This document shows, piece by piece, positions 8,946-16,751 of a stretch of 64,000 bases of DNA. Source of the stretch: an uncultured Lachnospiraceae bacterium (GTDB lineage Bacteria > Bacillota > Clostridia > Lachnospirales > Lachnospiraceae); assembly GCA_947382415.1 (NCBI GenBank), contig CANCYO010000001.1:62001-126000 (forward strand), in the 5' to 3' direction. A program made the position numbers and the translations under genes. How positions within the stretch are numbered: the stretch's first letter is position 1; each line of letters opens with the position of its first letter. The notes under the pieces are model-generated. The model was not told where the DNA came from. It did not search any database and was given only the letters and a program-made list of their open reading frames with translations.

Positions 8946-8971
8946 AAGTTTTATAACAGGGGTATGAACGT

Positions 8972-9008
8972 AACGCCTCACTGCAGCCTGAGGTAGCAGT
9001 GGGGCGTT
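8972..9008 (+). ncRNA. intercistronic stem-loop between binding protein and permease genes
   Basis: AACGCCTCACTGC (8972-8984) pairs with GCAGTGGGGCGTT (8996-9008), 13 bp with one G-T pair. No T-run follows, so it is more likely an mRNA-stabilising or attenuating structure than a full terminator. Such a structure would raise binding-protein output relative to the permeases. Confidence 0.6.
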
Positions 9009-9045
9009 TACTGACTAAAAAACTGCGGGAGAGGAGCAGGATAGC

Positions 9046-10482
9046 ATGAAAGCAGAGAAGGATCAAAAGAGCAAAAATAAAATCAAAAAAGCGACCTTTG
9101 GAAATGCTCTGGCAAAGGGCGATATTTGGGTGAAGCTGTCCGCTATTATCATGGGAGCGGGTTATTTTGCCAGAAAACAGATTTTAAACGGTATTCTGAT
9201 GACGGCGGTGGAGATCGGATTTATTCTGCTGGTCGTTCTGTTCGGTGTACCGAGCCTGTCAAAATTTGATACATTGGGCGATGTGCAGATGGAGCAGACC
9301 TTCGATCCTCTGACCCTGCAGAGCACAATGAACGACTATGACAATTCCTTTATGATCCTGTTGACGTCGGTCATAACATTGTTCTTTATACTTGTGTTTA
9401 TTTTGCTGTGGGTATGGAATATCAAGCTTGTGTATCAGCTTCAGCTCAAGAAGGAAAGAGGAGAACATATCAATACCTTCCGGGAGGATATGCGCGCGCT
9501 GGTGAACGACAGATTTCATATTACCCTGCTGGCGCTGCCCACGGTGGGCGTTGTCCTGATGAATATTATCCCTATTTTGGTATTGATCGCAGTTGCGTTT
9601 ACCAATTACGACCAGAAGCATATGCCGCCCAGCTCGCTGTTCACCTGGGTGGGTTTTGACAACTTTAAAAACCTGTTTACCAACAGCATTACCATCAGTT
9701 TCGGCTATGCCTTCAGAAAGATTCTGGGTTGGACGCTGTTGTGGGCCGTGCTGGCGACGGTCACTACTTTTATCGGCGGTATTCTGCTGGCAAAGCTTAT
9801 CAATAATGCCACCACCAAATGGCCTGCTTTCTGGAGAACGCTGTTTGTGATCGCCATTGCGGTACCGCAGTTTGTGACGCTTCTGCTGGTGCGTAACTTC
9901 TTTGCAAACGCCGGCATTGTGAACACCATCTGCTCCAATACCGGTGTGACGGCATTTTTGCAGAGTATCGGTCTGGTGAACCCGAGGCTGACCTATATTC
10001 CTTTCCTGACTGATTCCAACTGGGCAAAGGCCATGATCATTCTCATCAATATCTGGGTGGGTGTGCCTTATCAGATGCTGATCGCCACAGGCGTGCTCAT
10101 GAATATTCCCACGGATCAGATTGAGAGCGCAAGGCTGGACGGCGCTAATAAATTCCAGATATTCTGTAAGATTACAATGCCTTATGTACTGTTCATTCAG
10201 GGCCCTGCACTGATTACGGATTTTGTTAAGAACATCAACAACTTTAACGTGATCTACCTGTTGACTCAGGACGTATTCATTACTTCCGATCAGCTCCTTG
10301 CCAACTCCAATGCCAAGGAAGTGGATCTGCTGGTCACCTGGCTGTTCAGACTGACCAATGAGTATTACAACTATAAGATGGCATCCGTAATCGGAATTAT
10401 CGTGTTTATAATCTGCGCGGTATTTACGCTGCTTTCGTTCTCCAGAATGATCGCGGGCGGCAGAGAGGAGGAATATAGGTGA
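9046..10482 (+). CDS. sugar ABC transporter permease, MalF-like
   Basis: The 478-residue membrane protein has a Lys-rich cytoplasmic start, two early membrane helices, a further helix near residue 110, and a C-terminal block of about six helices. This block carries the permease EAA-type loop, visible as IESARLDGANKFQIFCKITM. The extra N-terminal region resembles MalF-type permeases. A GAGAGGAG ribosome site precedes the ATG. It forms a heterodimer with the next gene product. Its stop overlaps the next start (TGATG). No ATPase subunit gene is nearby, so a shared MsmK-type ATPase coded elsewhere probably powers import. Confidence 0.9.
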   Translation: MKAEKDQKSKNKIKKATFGNALAKGDIWVKLSAIIMGAGYFARKQILNGILMTAVEIGFILLVVLFGVPSLSKFDTLGDVQMEQTFDPLTLQSTMNDYDNSFMILLTSVITLFFILVFILLWVWNIKLVYQLQLKKERGEHINTFREDMRALVNDRFHITLLALPTVGVVLMNIIPILVLIAVAFTNYDQKHMPPSSLFTWVGFDNFKNLFTNSITISFGYAFRKILGWTLLWAVLATVTTFIGGILLAKLINNATTKWPAFWRTLFVIAIAVPQFVTLLLVRNFFANAGIVNTICSNTGVTAFLQSIGLVNPRLTYIPFLTDSNWAKAMIILINIWVGVPYQMLIATGVLMNIPTDQIESARLDGANKFQIFCKITMPYVLFIQGPALITDFVKNINNFNVIYLLTQDVFITSDQLLANSNAKEVDLLVTWLFRLTNEYYNYKMASVIGIIVFIICAVFTLLSFSRMIAGGREEEYR

Positions 10483-11330
10483 TGAAATTGAAGAAAACTA
10501 TATCTATGATCGGCACACATCTGCTCCTGACCATACTGGCCGTCATCTGGCTGATTCCCATTCTGTGGCTGGTGGTGACTGCCTTCAGCGCGCATCCGGG
10601 AATCAATACCTGGCGTTTCTTCCCGGAGAGCTATTCCCTGAACAATTTTTACAGGGTATTGTTCAAGCCGGATTCCGTGCTGCAGTATATGGCCTGGTTC
10701 AAGAACACATTGATCATCGCCATTTTCACCTGTATCATTTCCACGATTTTTGTGGTGATGGTCAGCTATGCCATGAGCTGTATGCGTTTTAGCGGAAGGA
10801 AGAGCCTGATGAGCTTTTCTCTGATCCTGAATATGTTCCCCGGTCCTCTTCTGATGGTGGCAGTTTATTTTGTCATGAAGATGATCGGACTGACGAACAG
10901 TCATGTGGGCATGATCATCGTTTACTCCGCCGGTTCCGGTCTGGGTTTCCTGATCGTGAAGGGCTTTATGGACACCATTCCCACCTCCCTGCGAGAGGCG
11001 GCCAAGATTGAGGGCGCTTCCGAGGCGGCTATCTTTACCAAAGTGGTGATCCCTTTGTGCAAACCCATCATTGTATACCAGATCATCAGTTCTTTCCTGA
11101 TTCCCTGGGGAGATTTTGTGCTGGCAAAGCTGATGCTGAATTCAGGTATCTCTTCTGACTTCACGGTGGCTATCGGTCTCTACAACATGCTGGATAAGGG
11201 ATTGATCGACAAGAATTTCTCGGCCTTCTGTGCAGGCGGCCTTCTGGTCTCCGTTCCCATAGCCATTTTGTTTGTCATCATGCAGAAATGTTATGTGGCA
11301 GGCGTGACCAGCGGTGCGGTAAAAGGTTAG
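10482..11330 (+). CDS. sugar ABC transporter permease, MalG-like
   Basis: A 282-residue protein with six membrane helices and the EAA loop SLREAAKIEGASEAAIFTKV followed by VIPLCKP. It pairs with the preceding MalF-like protein in the inner transport channel. ATG at 10482 overlaps the stop of the preceding gene by one base and has GAGAGGAGG upstream; a GTG at 10479 is possible but less likely. It ends 63 bases before the 613-residue protein gene, which probably belongs to the same transcript. Confidence 0.9.
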   Translation: MKLKKTISMIGTHLLLTILAVIWLIPILWLVVTAFSAHPGINTWRFFPESYSLNNFYRVLFKPDSVLQYMAWFKNTLIIAIFTCIISTIFVVMVSYAMSCMRFSGRKSLMSFSLILNMFPGPLLMVAVYFVMKMIGLTNSHVGMIIVYSAGSGLGFLIVKGFMDTIPTSLREAAKIEGASEAAIFTKVVIPLCKPIIVYQIISSFLIPWGDFVLAKLMLNSGISSDFTVAIGLYNMLDKGLIDKNFSAFCAGGLLVSVPIAILFVIMQKCYVAGVTSGAVKG

Positions 11331-11393
11331 GAGATAAGTTAAAATAAAAGTTTTTTGATATTTTAGGCCGTGTGAACGGCGGAAAGAGGAAGT

Positions 11394-13235
11394 ATGGACA
11401 ACACATTTGTAGTAAATATCATTCACCGGCCCGAGATGGTTCCCGAGTATGCGGAGAAGGTTACCGGGCAGGGTAAGGCGGAGGATATCGGCAGAAAGGC
11501 GCTGCTCACAGAGTCTCTTGATATTTTCAAGTTTCAGCAGGAGACCGCTCACAAGAACGGCCTGAAGGTCACGATTCAGATGACTTACGCCAGTCTGTTT
11601 AACGATGAGGCGGTGGCGCTGGCCAAGGAGCATCATGAGACCTACGGGGATGAGATCGCGTTATCGCTGCTGGGACTTCCCTGCACGGAGTTTCGCGAGA
11701 AGTATAAGACGAAGGATTTCTGTATCTGGATGTTCTCCATGGAGGATAAAAGGAGTATTGTGGACGATGTCTTCGGAAAGTTCTATGAGCGCTTCGGATT
11801 CTATCCGGAATCCACCGGCTCGTATTATATGGATGCAGATCTGACCAATTATATCAAGGAAAAATATCCTATGGTAAAGTGTGCGGTAGCAACCTGTTGG
11901 GAGGAGGGTCCCAAGGCGTATCACACCTGCAATAATTCCTGGTATACTTTATTTGACGGCGGCCCATGGAATCCCTGGATTCCTTCAAAGCAGAATACCC
12001 ATGCGCCTGCCGCCAATGAAGCGGAGGACAGCGGTATCGTGGCGATTCCCCATCTGTCCAGAGATTTGCTGGCCTGCTATGACGGGAACGGCTCCAATTT
12101 CGGGACACATCCCCAGAATGTGCTCCGGGGCATGATCTATGATACAAAGACATGGGAATATCCCTATCTGTATAATCTGATCGATCAGTACAGACATCTG
12201 GAGAAGTATAACAATGGCTATGCCTACAATATGATGTTTGTGGGCCCCGGCTGGCTGAACAAGATGGGGCGCTGGGAGCAGCCCTATGAGCTTCTGAAGA
12301 AGTCTTATGAGGACGGCATGGCCTATTACGGCCAGCTCAAGAAGGATGGTAAGCTGGTGGATATGACCATGGCGGAGTTTGCGGATTTCTACCGTGCAAA
12401 CAAGTCCTATACCGAGCCGGAGTGCGCGTTGTGGAAGGATATCCTCTATGGCTCCGACAAGCAGATTTTCTGGTATGCGGATCCCTATATGAGAGCCTGC
12501 GTAAATATGGATCAGGGCGGCGCCATCGTGGATCTTAGGCCCTATGCGGCAAAGCTTCGCTGGGAGGTGGGCATCGGCACCAAACATGTGCAGGACGCTT
12601 CCTATCCCTTCCTGATACAGGAGAAATACCGGGCCGGATATTTTACGCATTATGCCGGTGAGGGCACGGTGCGCAGCGCCAAGATCTGCCATGGCGGCGA
12701 GGAAGTAGATCTGTGTCTGTGCAGAACCCATGCAAGATTTTCGCAGGAGGGCAAGACCAGAATTTTGACTTTGGACCCCGTGGATATTGAGTTTTATGAT
12801 CTGACGGTGAAACTGCAGACCAGAGTATGCTTTGAGGAGGGGGCTTCCAATATCCGCATTGAGCGCGAGGTTCTGGAGATGAGCGATCCTGCTGCCGATG
12901 TGACAATCAATGAGTATATGGTGGCATGTTACGGCACCACAGAATACCCCGAGGATATGACAGGGATTACTTTGAGTGTGTCGGACGGCGCGGATTCCGA
13001 GGAAATTCAGTACGAATATAAATGCAGGGAGGCTTCCATGGCCGGCGGCAGGACGGCGACGGCTGTGATTCCTGCCATTGAGACAAAGGTCTCCCTTTCT
13101 GCAGATGCGGCGGACGGAGAGGCATATATCCGGGAGGGATATGCATTCTCCCCCATGTTTACGCTGGGTTATCAGAAGAAGCTTCATGATAAGGAGGTAG
13201 TCACCACATGGCTCAATCTGGAAAAGGCAAATTAA
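11394..13235 (+). CDS. unrecognised 613-residue cytoplasmic protein of the galactan locus
   Basis: This protein has no signal peptide and no membrane helix. The N-terminal 400 residues read like an (alpha/beta)-barrel enzyme rich in aromatic residues and with many acidic and His residues (NIIHRPEM, FGFYPESTGSYYMDADL, FDGGPWNPWIP, GIVAIPHLSRDLLACYDGNG). The last 200 residues are strand-rich, as in the C-terminal beta domains of glycosidases. It sits between the sugar transporter and GH42/GH53 genes, so an intracellular glycoside hydrolase, lyase or deacetylase-like fold acting on galactan fragments is inferred. I do not recognise the family. The start has GGAAAGAGGAAG upstream. Its 3' end overlaps the next gene by 28 bases. 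Confidence 0.75.
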   Translation: MDNTFVVNIIHRPEMVPEYAEKVTGQGKAEDIGRKALLTESLDIFKFQQETAHKNGLKVTIQMTYASLFNDEAVALAKEHHETYGDEIALSLLGLPCTEFREKYKTKDFCIWMFSMEDKRSIVDDVFGKFYERFGFYPESTGSYYMDADLTNYIKEKYPMVKCAVATCWEEGPKAYHTCNNSWYTLFDGGPWNPWIPSKQNTHAPAANEAEDSGIVAIPHLSRDLLACYDGNGSNFGTHPQNVLRGMIYDTKTWEYPYLYNLIDQYRHLEKYNNGYAYNMMFVGPGWLNKMGRWEQPYELLKKSYEDGMAYYGQLKKDGKLVDMTMAEFADFYRANKSYTEPECALWKDILYGSDKQIFWYADPYMRACVNMDQGGAIVDLRPYAAKLRWEVGIGTKHVQDASYPFLIQEKYRAGYFTHYAGEGTVRSAKICHGGEEVDLCLCRTHARFSQEGKTRILTLDPVDIEFYDLTVKLQTRVCFEEGASNIRIEREVLEMSDPAADVTINEYMVACYGTTEYPEDMTGITLSVSDGADSEEIQYEYKCREASMAGGRTATAVIPAIETKVSLSADAADGEAYIREGYAFSPMFTLGYQKKLHDKEVVTTWLNLEKAN

Positions 13236-13420
13236 ATTTCCGATGTCCGTCCTGTTTTATGCGCGATCTGGATATCGATATGTTTTATGATAAGGACAAG
13301 AAGGAATACTACTGCATCCGCTGTCAGTACACGGGGACGGAGCAGGATGTGCTGGAGAAAAACGAGATGGTGCGGTTTCGTTATCGCAGAATGATGGATC
13401 GCATCACTGATTTTGACTGA
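13208..13420 (+). CDS. small zinc-ribbon protein
   Basis: A 70-residue protein with two Cys pairs, CPSC (near residue 13) and CIRC (near residue 37), the spacing of a zinc ribbon, followed by a basic/acidic helix ending RRMMDRITDFD. The start has a perfect AAGGAGG about 10 bases upstream, inside the end of the 613-residue protein gene, and the genes overlap by 28 bases in a different frame, so translation is likely coupled. Its role is unknown; zinc ribbons of this size often bind nucleic acid or a partner enzyme. A terminator-like hairpin follows. Confidence 0.75.
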   Translation: MAQSGKGKLNFRCPSCFMRDLDIDMFYDKDKKEYYCIRCQYTGTEQDVLEKNEMVRFRYRRMMDRITDFD

Positions 13421-13461
13421 CAGCCGGGATGTATGGCAGACTCGGTCAAAACGGACAGGAG

Positions 13462-13497
13462 ACGGGTGTCGGTGCGTTGGCAGGACACCCGTGTTTT
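13462..13497 (+). terminator. probable terminator between zinc-ribbon and GH42 genes
   Basis: ACGGGTGTC (13462-13470) pairs perfectly with GACACCCGT (13484-13492), followed by GTTTTG. The T-run is short, so read-through into the GH42 gene is likely. Confidence 0.55.
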
Positions 13498-13542
13498 GCC
13501 TGTCAGGCGGCATGGAAAAGCAGTATAAAAGGAGAGAAAATA

Positions 13543-15615
13543 ATGGAGAAAGACAGGGAGAAAAGAATTTTATTCCCGCAGATTAAGGGGATTCTCCACG
13601 GCGGCGACTACAATCCCGAGCAGTGGCTGGACAGGCCGGATATTCTGGAGGAGGATATCCGTCTGATGAAGAAAGCAGGCATGAACAGCGCCACTCTGGG
13701 AGTTTTCTCCTGGTCTGCCTATGAGCCCAGGGAGGGTGAGTATCATTTTCAATGGTTGAGAGACTGTATTGACCGTCTGTATGACAATGGCATCTATACG
13801 ATACTTGCCACGCCCAGCGGCGCGAAGCCTGCATGGCTGGATGAGCGCTATCACGAGGCGCTCCGGGTGGATGCCCATGGGATGCGTTATCATCACGGCG
13901 CGCGGCACAATCATTGTATGTCTTCGCCCGTATACCGGGACAAGGTGAGGGCTGTTGTCACCAGGCTCCATGAGGCTGTGGGGGAGCATCCCGGCGTCAT
14001 TCTCTGGCATATCTCCAATGAGTTTGGCGGCGAATGCTATTGCCCGCTTTGTGTGAAGCGATTCCGGAATTATCTCTCGGAGAAATTTGGCGGGGATATT
14101 GATAAACTGAATCATGCATGGTGGACCACCTTTTGGAGCCATCAATATAATCGTTTTGATCAGATTGAGCCGCCTTATCAAAACGGCGAGTACAGTATTA
14201 TGGGCCTGAAGCTGGAATGGCGCAGATTTACCACCTGGAGCATGACGGATTATATGAGATTTGAGATCGAGCTGCTGAAAGAGCTCACTCCGAAACGTCC
14301 GGTGACTACGAATTTCATGCAGTTTTATGAGGGGCTGGACTATCGGGAGATGGCAAAGCATCTGGATATGATCTCCTGGGATTCTTACCCTTGTCTGCAC
14401 AATGATTATGAATCTTTTGCCTCCACCATGGCCCACAATGCCTTCGATCACGCGTTGATGCGGGGGATGAAGCGGGATAAGCCCTTCATGCTCATGGAGA
14501 GCGCTCCGGGACTGGTGAACTGGCATCCATATAATAAATTAAAGCGCCCGGGGGTGCACCGGCTGTTCTCCCTGCACGCCATTGCCTGTGGTTCGGACAC
14601 CGTGCAGTATTTTCAGTGGAGAAAAAGCAGAGGGTCCTATGAGCAGTATCACGGCGCTGTGTTGGATCATTTGGGCGCGGAGGACACCCGTATCTTTCGG
14701 GAGGTGGCCGCTCTTGGGGAAGAACTGAAGCGTCTGGAGCCTGTGGCGGGCAGTCTGGTGCAGGCGCAGGCGGCCCTGATCGTGGACTGGGATGTGATGT
14801 GGGCGCTGGCAGATATGCGGGGGCTCAGTGACGAGACCAAGCGTTATGCCGAGATATGTGCATCCTTCTATGAGGTCATGCTGCGTATGGGCGTGGAGGC
14901 GGATGTCATCAGTCAGACGGATGATTTTGCAGGGTATCAGGTACTAGTGGCTCCCATGCTCTATCTGCTGCGTCCGGGGGTGGCGGAGCGTATGCAAAGC
15001 TTTGTGGAGGGCGGCGGAGAATTGCTTGCCACTTATCTGACGGGCTATGTGGACGAGAATACTTTGTGTTATCTGGGGGGATTCCCGGGAGACGGTTTGA
15101 GCAGTCTGTTCGGAATTGTCAGCGAGGAGATCGACACCCTTTATCCCACCGATCAAAACAGTGTACGTTTTGAGGAGGGCGTCCTGCAGGACGGTGATAT
15201 CTCGGGACGGGAGGAGCAGGTTCGGGACTATGCGGAACGTCTGCGGGTGTCGGATGCAGATGTTTTGGGAAGATATACGGAGGACTTTTATGCGGGAGAG
15301 CCCGCTGTCACCGAGCGCGGGCAGGGAGAGGGACATGCCTGTTATGTGGGATGCAGACTCTCCGTGGGCGGCATGAGGACATTGTTTGCAAGATTATTTG
15401 CCCGGGCTGGAGTTTGTGGGAGAGCGATTCCCGAAGGGGTGCAATGTCATGTGCGCGCGGCAGGAAACAGACGGTATGAATTTTACCTGAATATGACGGA
15501 CCGGGAGACGGAGGTTTCGGATGTGCAGGGAGAGGATATCCTGACAGGCGAAAAGCTCCAGGGAACGCTTGCGATGGGACCTTATGGCGTGGCTGTTGTG
15601 ATGTCCGGAATATAA
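13543..15615 (+). CDS. GH42 beta-galactosidase
   Basis: The 690-residue cytoplasmic enzyme starts with the GH42 hallmark GILHGGDYNPEQWLDRPDIL. The acid/base Glu is at residue 160 in HISNEFGGECYC and the nucleophile Glu at about 319 in MLMESAPGLVNW. The cysteines near NHCMSS and CYCPLC match the GH42 zinc site. The trimerisation (A4-like) and C-terminal beta domains follow. It removes terminal beta-linked galactose from imported galacto-oligosaccharides. GGAGAG at about 13531 supports ATG 13543; the in-frame upstream extension covers the hairpin and is not coding. It is followed 16 bases later by GH53. Confidence 0.92.
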   Translation: MEKDREKRILFPQIKGILHGGDYNPEQWLDRPDILEEDIRLMKKAGMNSATLGVFSWSAYEPREGEYHFQWLRDCIDRLYDNGIYTILATPSGAKPAWLDERYHEALRVDAHGMRYHHGARHNHCMSSPVYRDKVRAVVTRLHEAVGEHPGVILWHISNEFGGECYCPLCVKRFRNYLSEKFGGDIDKLNHAWWTTFWSHQYNRFDQIEPPYQNGEYSIMGLKLEWRRFTTWSMTDYMRFEIELLKELTPKRPVTTNFMQFYEGLDYREMAKHLDMISWDSYPCLHNDYESFASTMAHNAFDHALMRGMKRDKPFMLMESAPGLVNWHPYNKLKRPGVHRLFSLHAIACGSDTVQYFQWRKSRGSYEQYHGAVLDHLGAEDTRIFREVAALGEELKRLEPVAGSLVQAQAALIVDWDVMWALADMRGLSDETKRYAEICASFYEVMLRMGVEADVISQTDDFAGYQVLVAPMLYLLRPGVAERMQSFVEGGGELLATYLTGYVDENTLCYLGGFPGDGLSSLFGIVSEEIDTLYPTDQNSVRFEEGVLQDGDISGREEQVRDYAERLRVSDADVLGRYTEDFYAGEPAVTERGQGEGHACYVGCRLSVGGMRTLFARLFARAGVCGRAIPEGVQCHVRAAGNRRYEFYLNMTDRETEVSDVQGEDILTGEKLQGTLAMGPYGVAVVMSGI

Positions 15616-15631
15616 GAAACGGAGGAAATTT

Positions 15632-16723
15632 ATGTTTATCAAGGGAATGGATGTATCTACGCTGCTGGAGGAGGAAGCCTGCGGGGCGAAGTATTATGAT
15701 CATGGAAAGGAAGCGGATTTGTTTGATATTCTGAAGGATTACGGGGTCAATTCTATTCGGCTGAGGCTTTGGAATGATCCCTATGACGAGGCGGGCAATC
15801 CCTACGGAGCCGGCACAAATGATCTGGAGAAGACGGTCATTTTGGCGCGCCGCGCCAAGGAGCATGGAATGGGGTGGCTTTTGGATATTCACTACAGTGA
15901 TTTCTGGGCAGATCCCGGAAAGCAGATCGTGCCCAAAGCCTGGAAGGGGCTGGACGAAGCGGGTCTGGAGCGGGCTGTCTACGATTATACCGTGGAGGTC
16001 ATGCGTCGTCTGGAACAGGAAAACCTTCTGCCCTCTATGGTGCAGGTGGGAAACGAGCTGACCAACGGACTGCTCTGGCCCACGGGGAAAAAACCGGAGT
16101 ATGACAATATGGCGCGGTATATCAACGCGGGTATCCGGGGAGTGCGTTTTGTTGACAGACAGATTCCCATTATGATACATTTAGATAATGGTGGATTGAA
16201 TGAAATGTATGTGGACTGGTTCGAGCATTTTATGGAGCGCGGCGAGCCTTTTGAGATCATTGGTCTGTCCTACTACCCCTTCTGGCACGGCACCATGGGG
16301 CAGCTGGAGTTCAACATGCGGGATATGGCGAGGCGGTATGGAAAGCAGCTTGTGATCGCCGAGGTTTCCATGGGATTTACCATGGAAGACTATCGGGACA
16401 GAGAAAGGCTTCCCAGAGAGGAATTGAAGGGAATGGCCACCAGGGCGGAGCTGGTGGAGCATCTGGAGTACCCTATGACGCCTCAGGGACAGGCGGATTT
16501 CATGCGGGATATTATGGCAAGGATTCAATCCACACCCGGCGGCGCGGGCTTTTATTACTGGGAGCCGGCGTGGATACCGGTCTGCGGCTGCGGCTGGGCC
16601 AATGAAGCGGCCCTTCGCTATACAGGAGAAAAGGGGCCCGGGGGGAATGAATGGGCCAATCAGGCTTTGTTTGACTACGATGGAAATGTTTTGCCTGCGC
16701 TGGAGACAATCAGAGACTTCTGA
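15632..16723 (+). CDS. GH53 arabinogalactan endo-beta-1,4-galactanase, intracellular form
   Basis: The 363-residue protein begins directly with the GH53 barrel (MFIKGMDVSTLLEEE) and has RLRLWNDPYDEAGNPYGAGT. The acid/base Glu is at about residue 142 (QVGNELTNGLLWP) and the nucleophile Glu at about 244 (VIAEVSMGF), and the typical GGAGFYYWEPAWIP follows. GH53 enzymes cut beta-1,4-galactan; most are secreted, but here there is no signal peptide. It should therefore trim oligosaccharides after uptake. GGAGGAAAT lies before the ATG. Same strand and closely spaced after GH42. Confidence 0.92.
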   Translation: MFIKGMDVSTLLEEEACGAKYYDHGKEADLFDILKDYGVNSIRLRLWNDPYDEAGNPYGAGTNDLEKTVILARRAKEHGMGWLLDIHYSDFWADPGKQIVPKAWKGLDEAGLERAVYDYTVEVMRRLEQENLLPSMVQVGNELTNGLLWPTGKKPEYDNMARYINAGIRGVRFVDRQIPIMIHLDNGGLNEMYVDWFEHFMERGEPFEIIGLSYYPFWHGTMGQLEFNMRDMARRYGKQLVIAEVSMGFTMEDYRDRERLPREELKGMATRAELVEHLEYPMTPQGQADFMRDIMARIQSTPGGAGFYYWEPAWIPVCGCGWANEAALRYTGEKGPGGNEWANQALFDYDGNVLPALETIRDF

Positions 16724-16751
16724 CAGTAATGTCGGATTCGGGGGAGTGCCT

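Noticed and set aside
7779..8981. 400-codon open frame antisense to the sugar-binding protein gene
   Set aside because: Composition (many Ile/Cys/His, no domain) is typical of a shadow frame; the plus-strand lipoprotein is unmistakable.
11985..13187. 400-codon open frame antisense to the 613-residue protein gene
   Set aside because: The plus-strand frame has a good ribosome site, the operon setting and a protein-like composition; the antisense frame has none of these.
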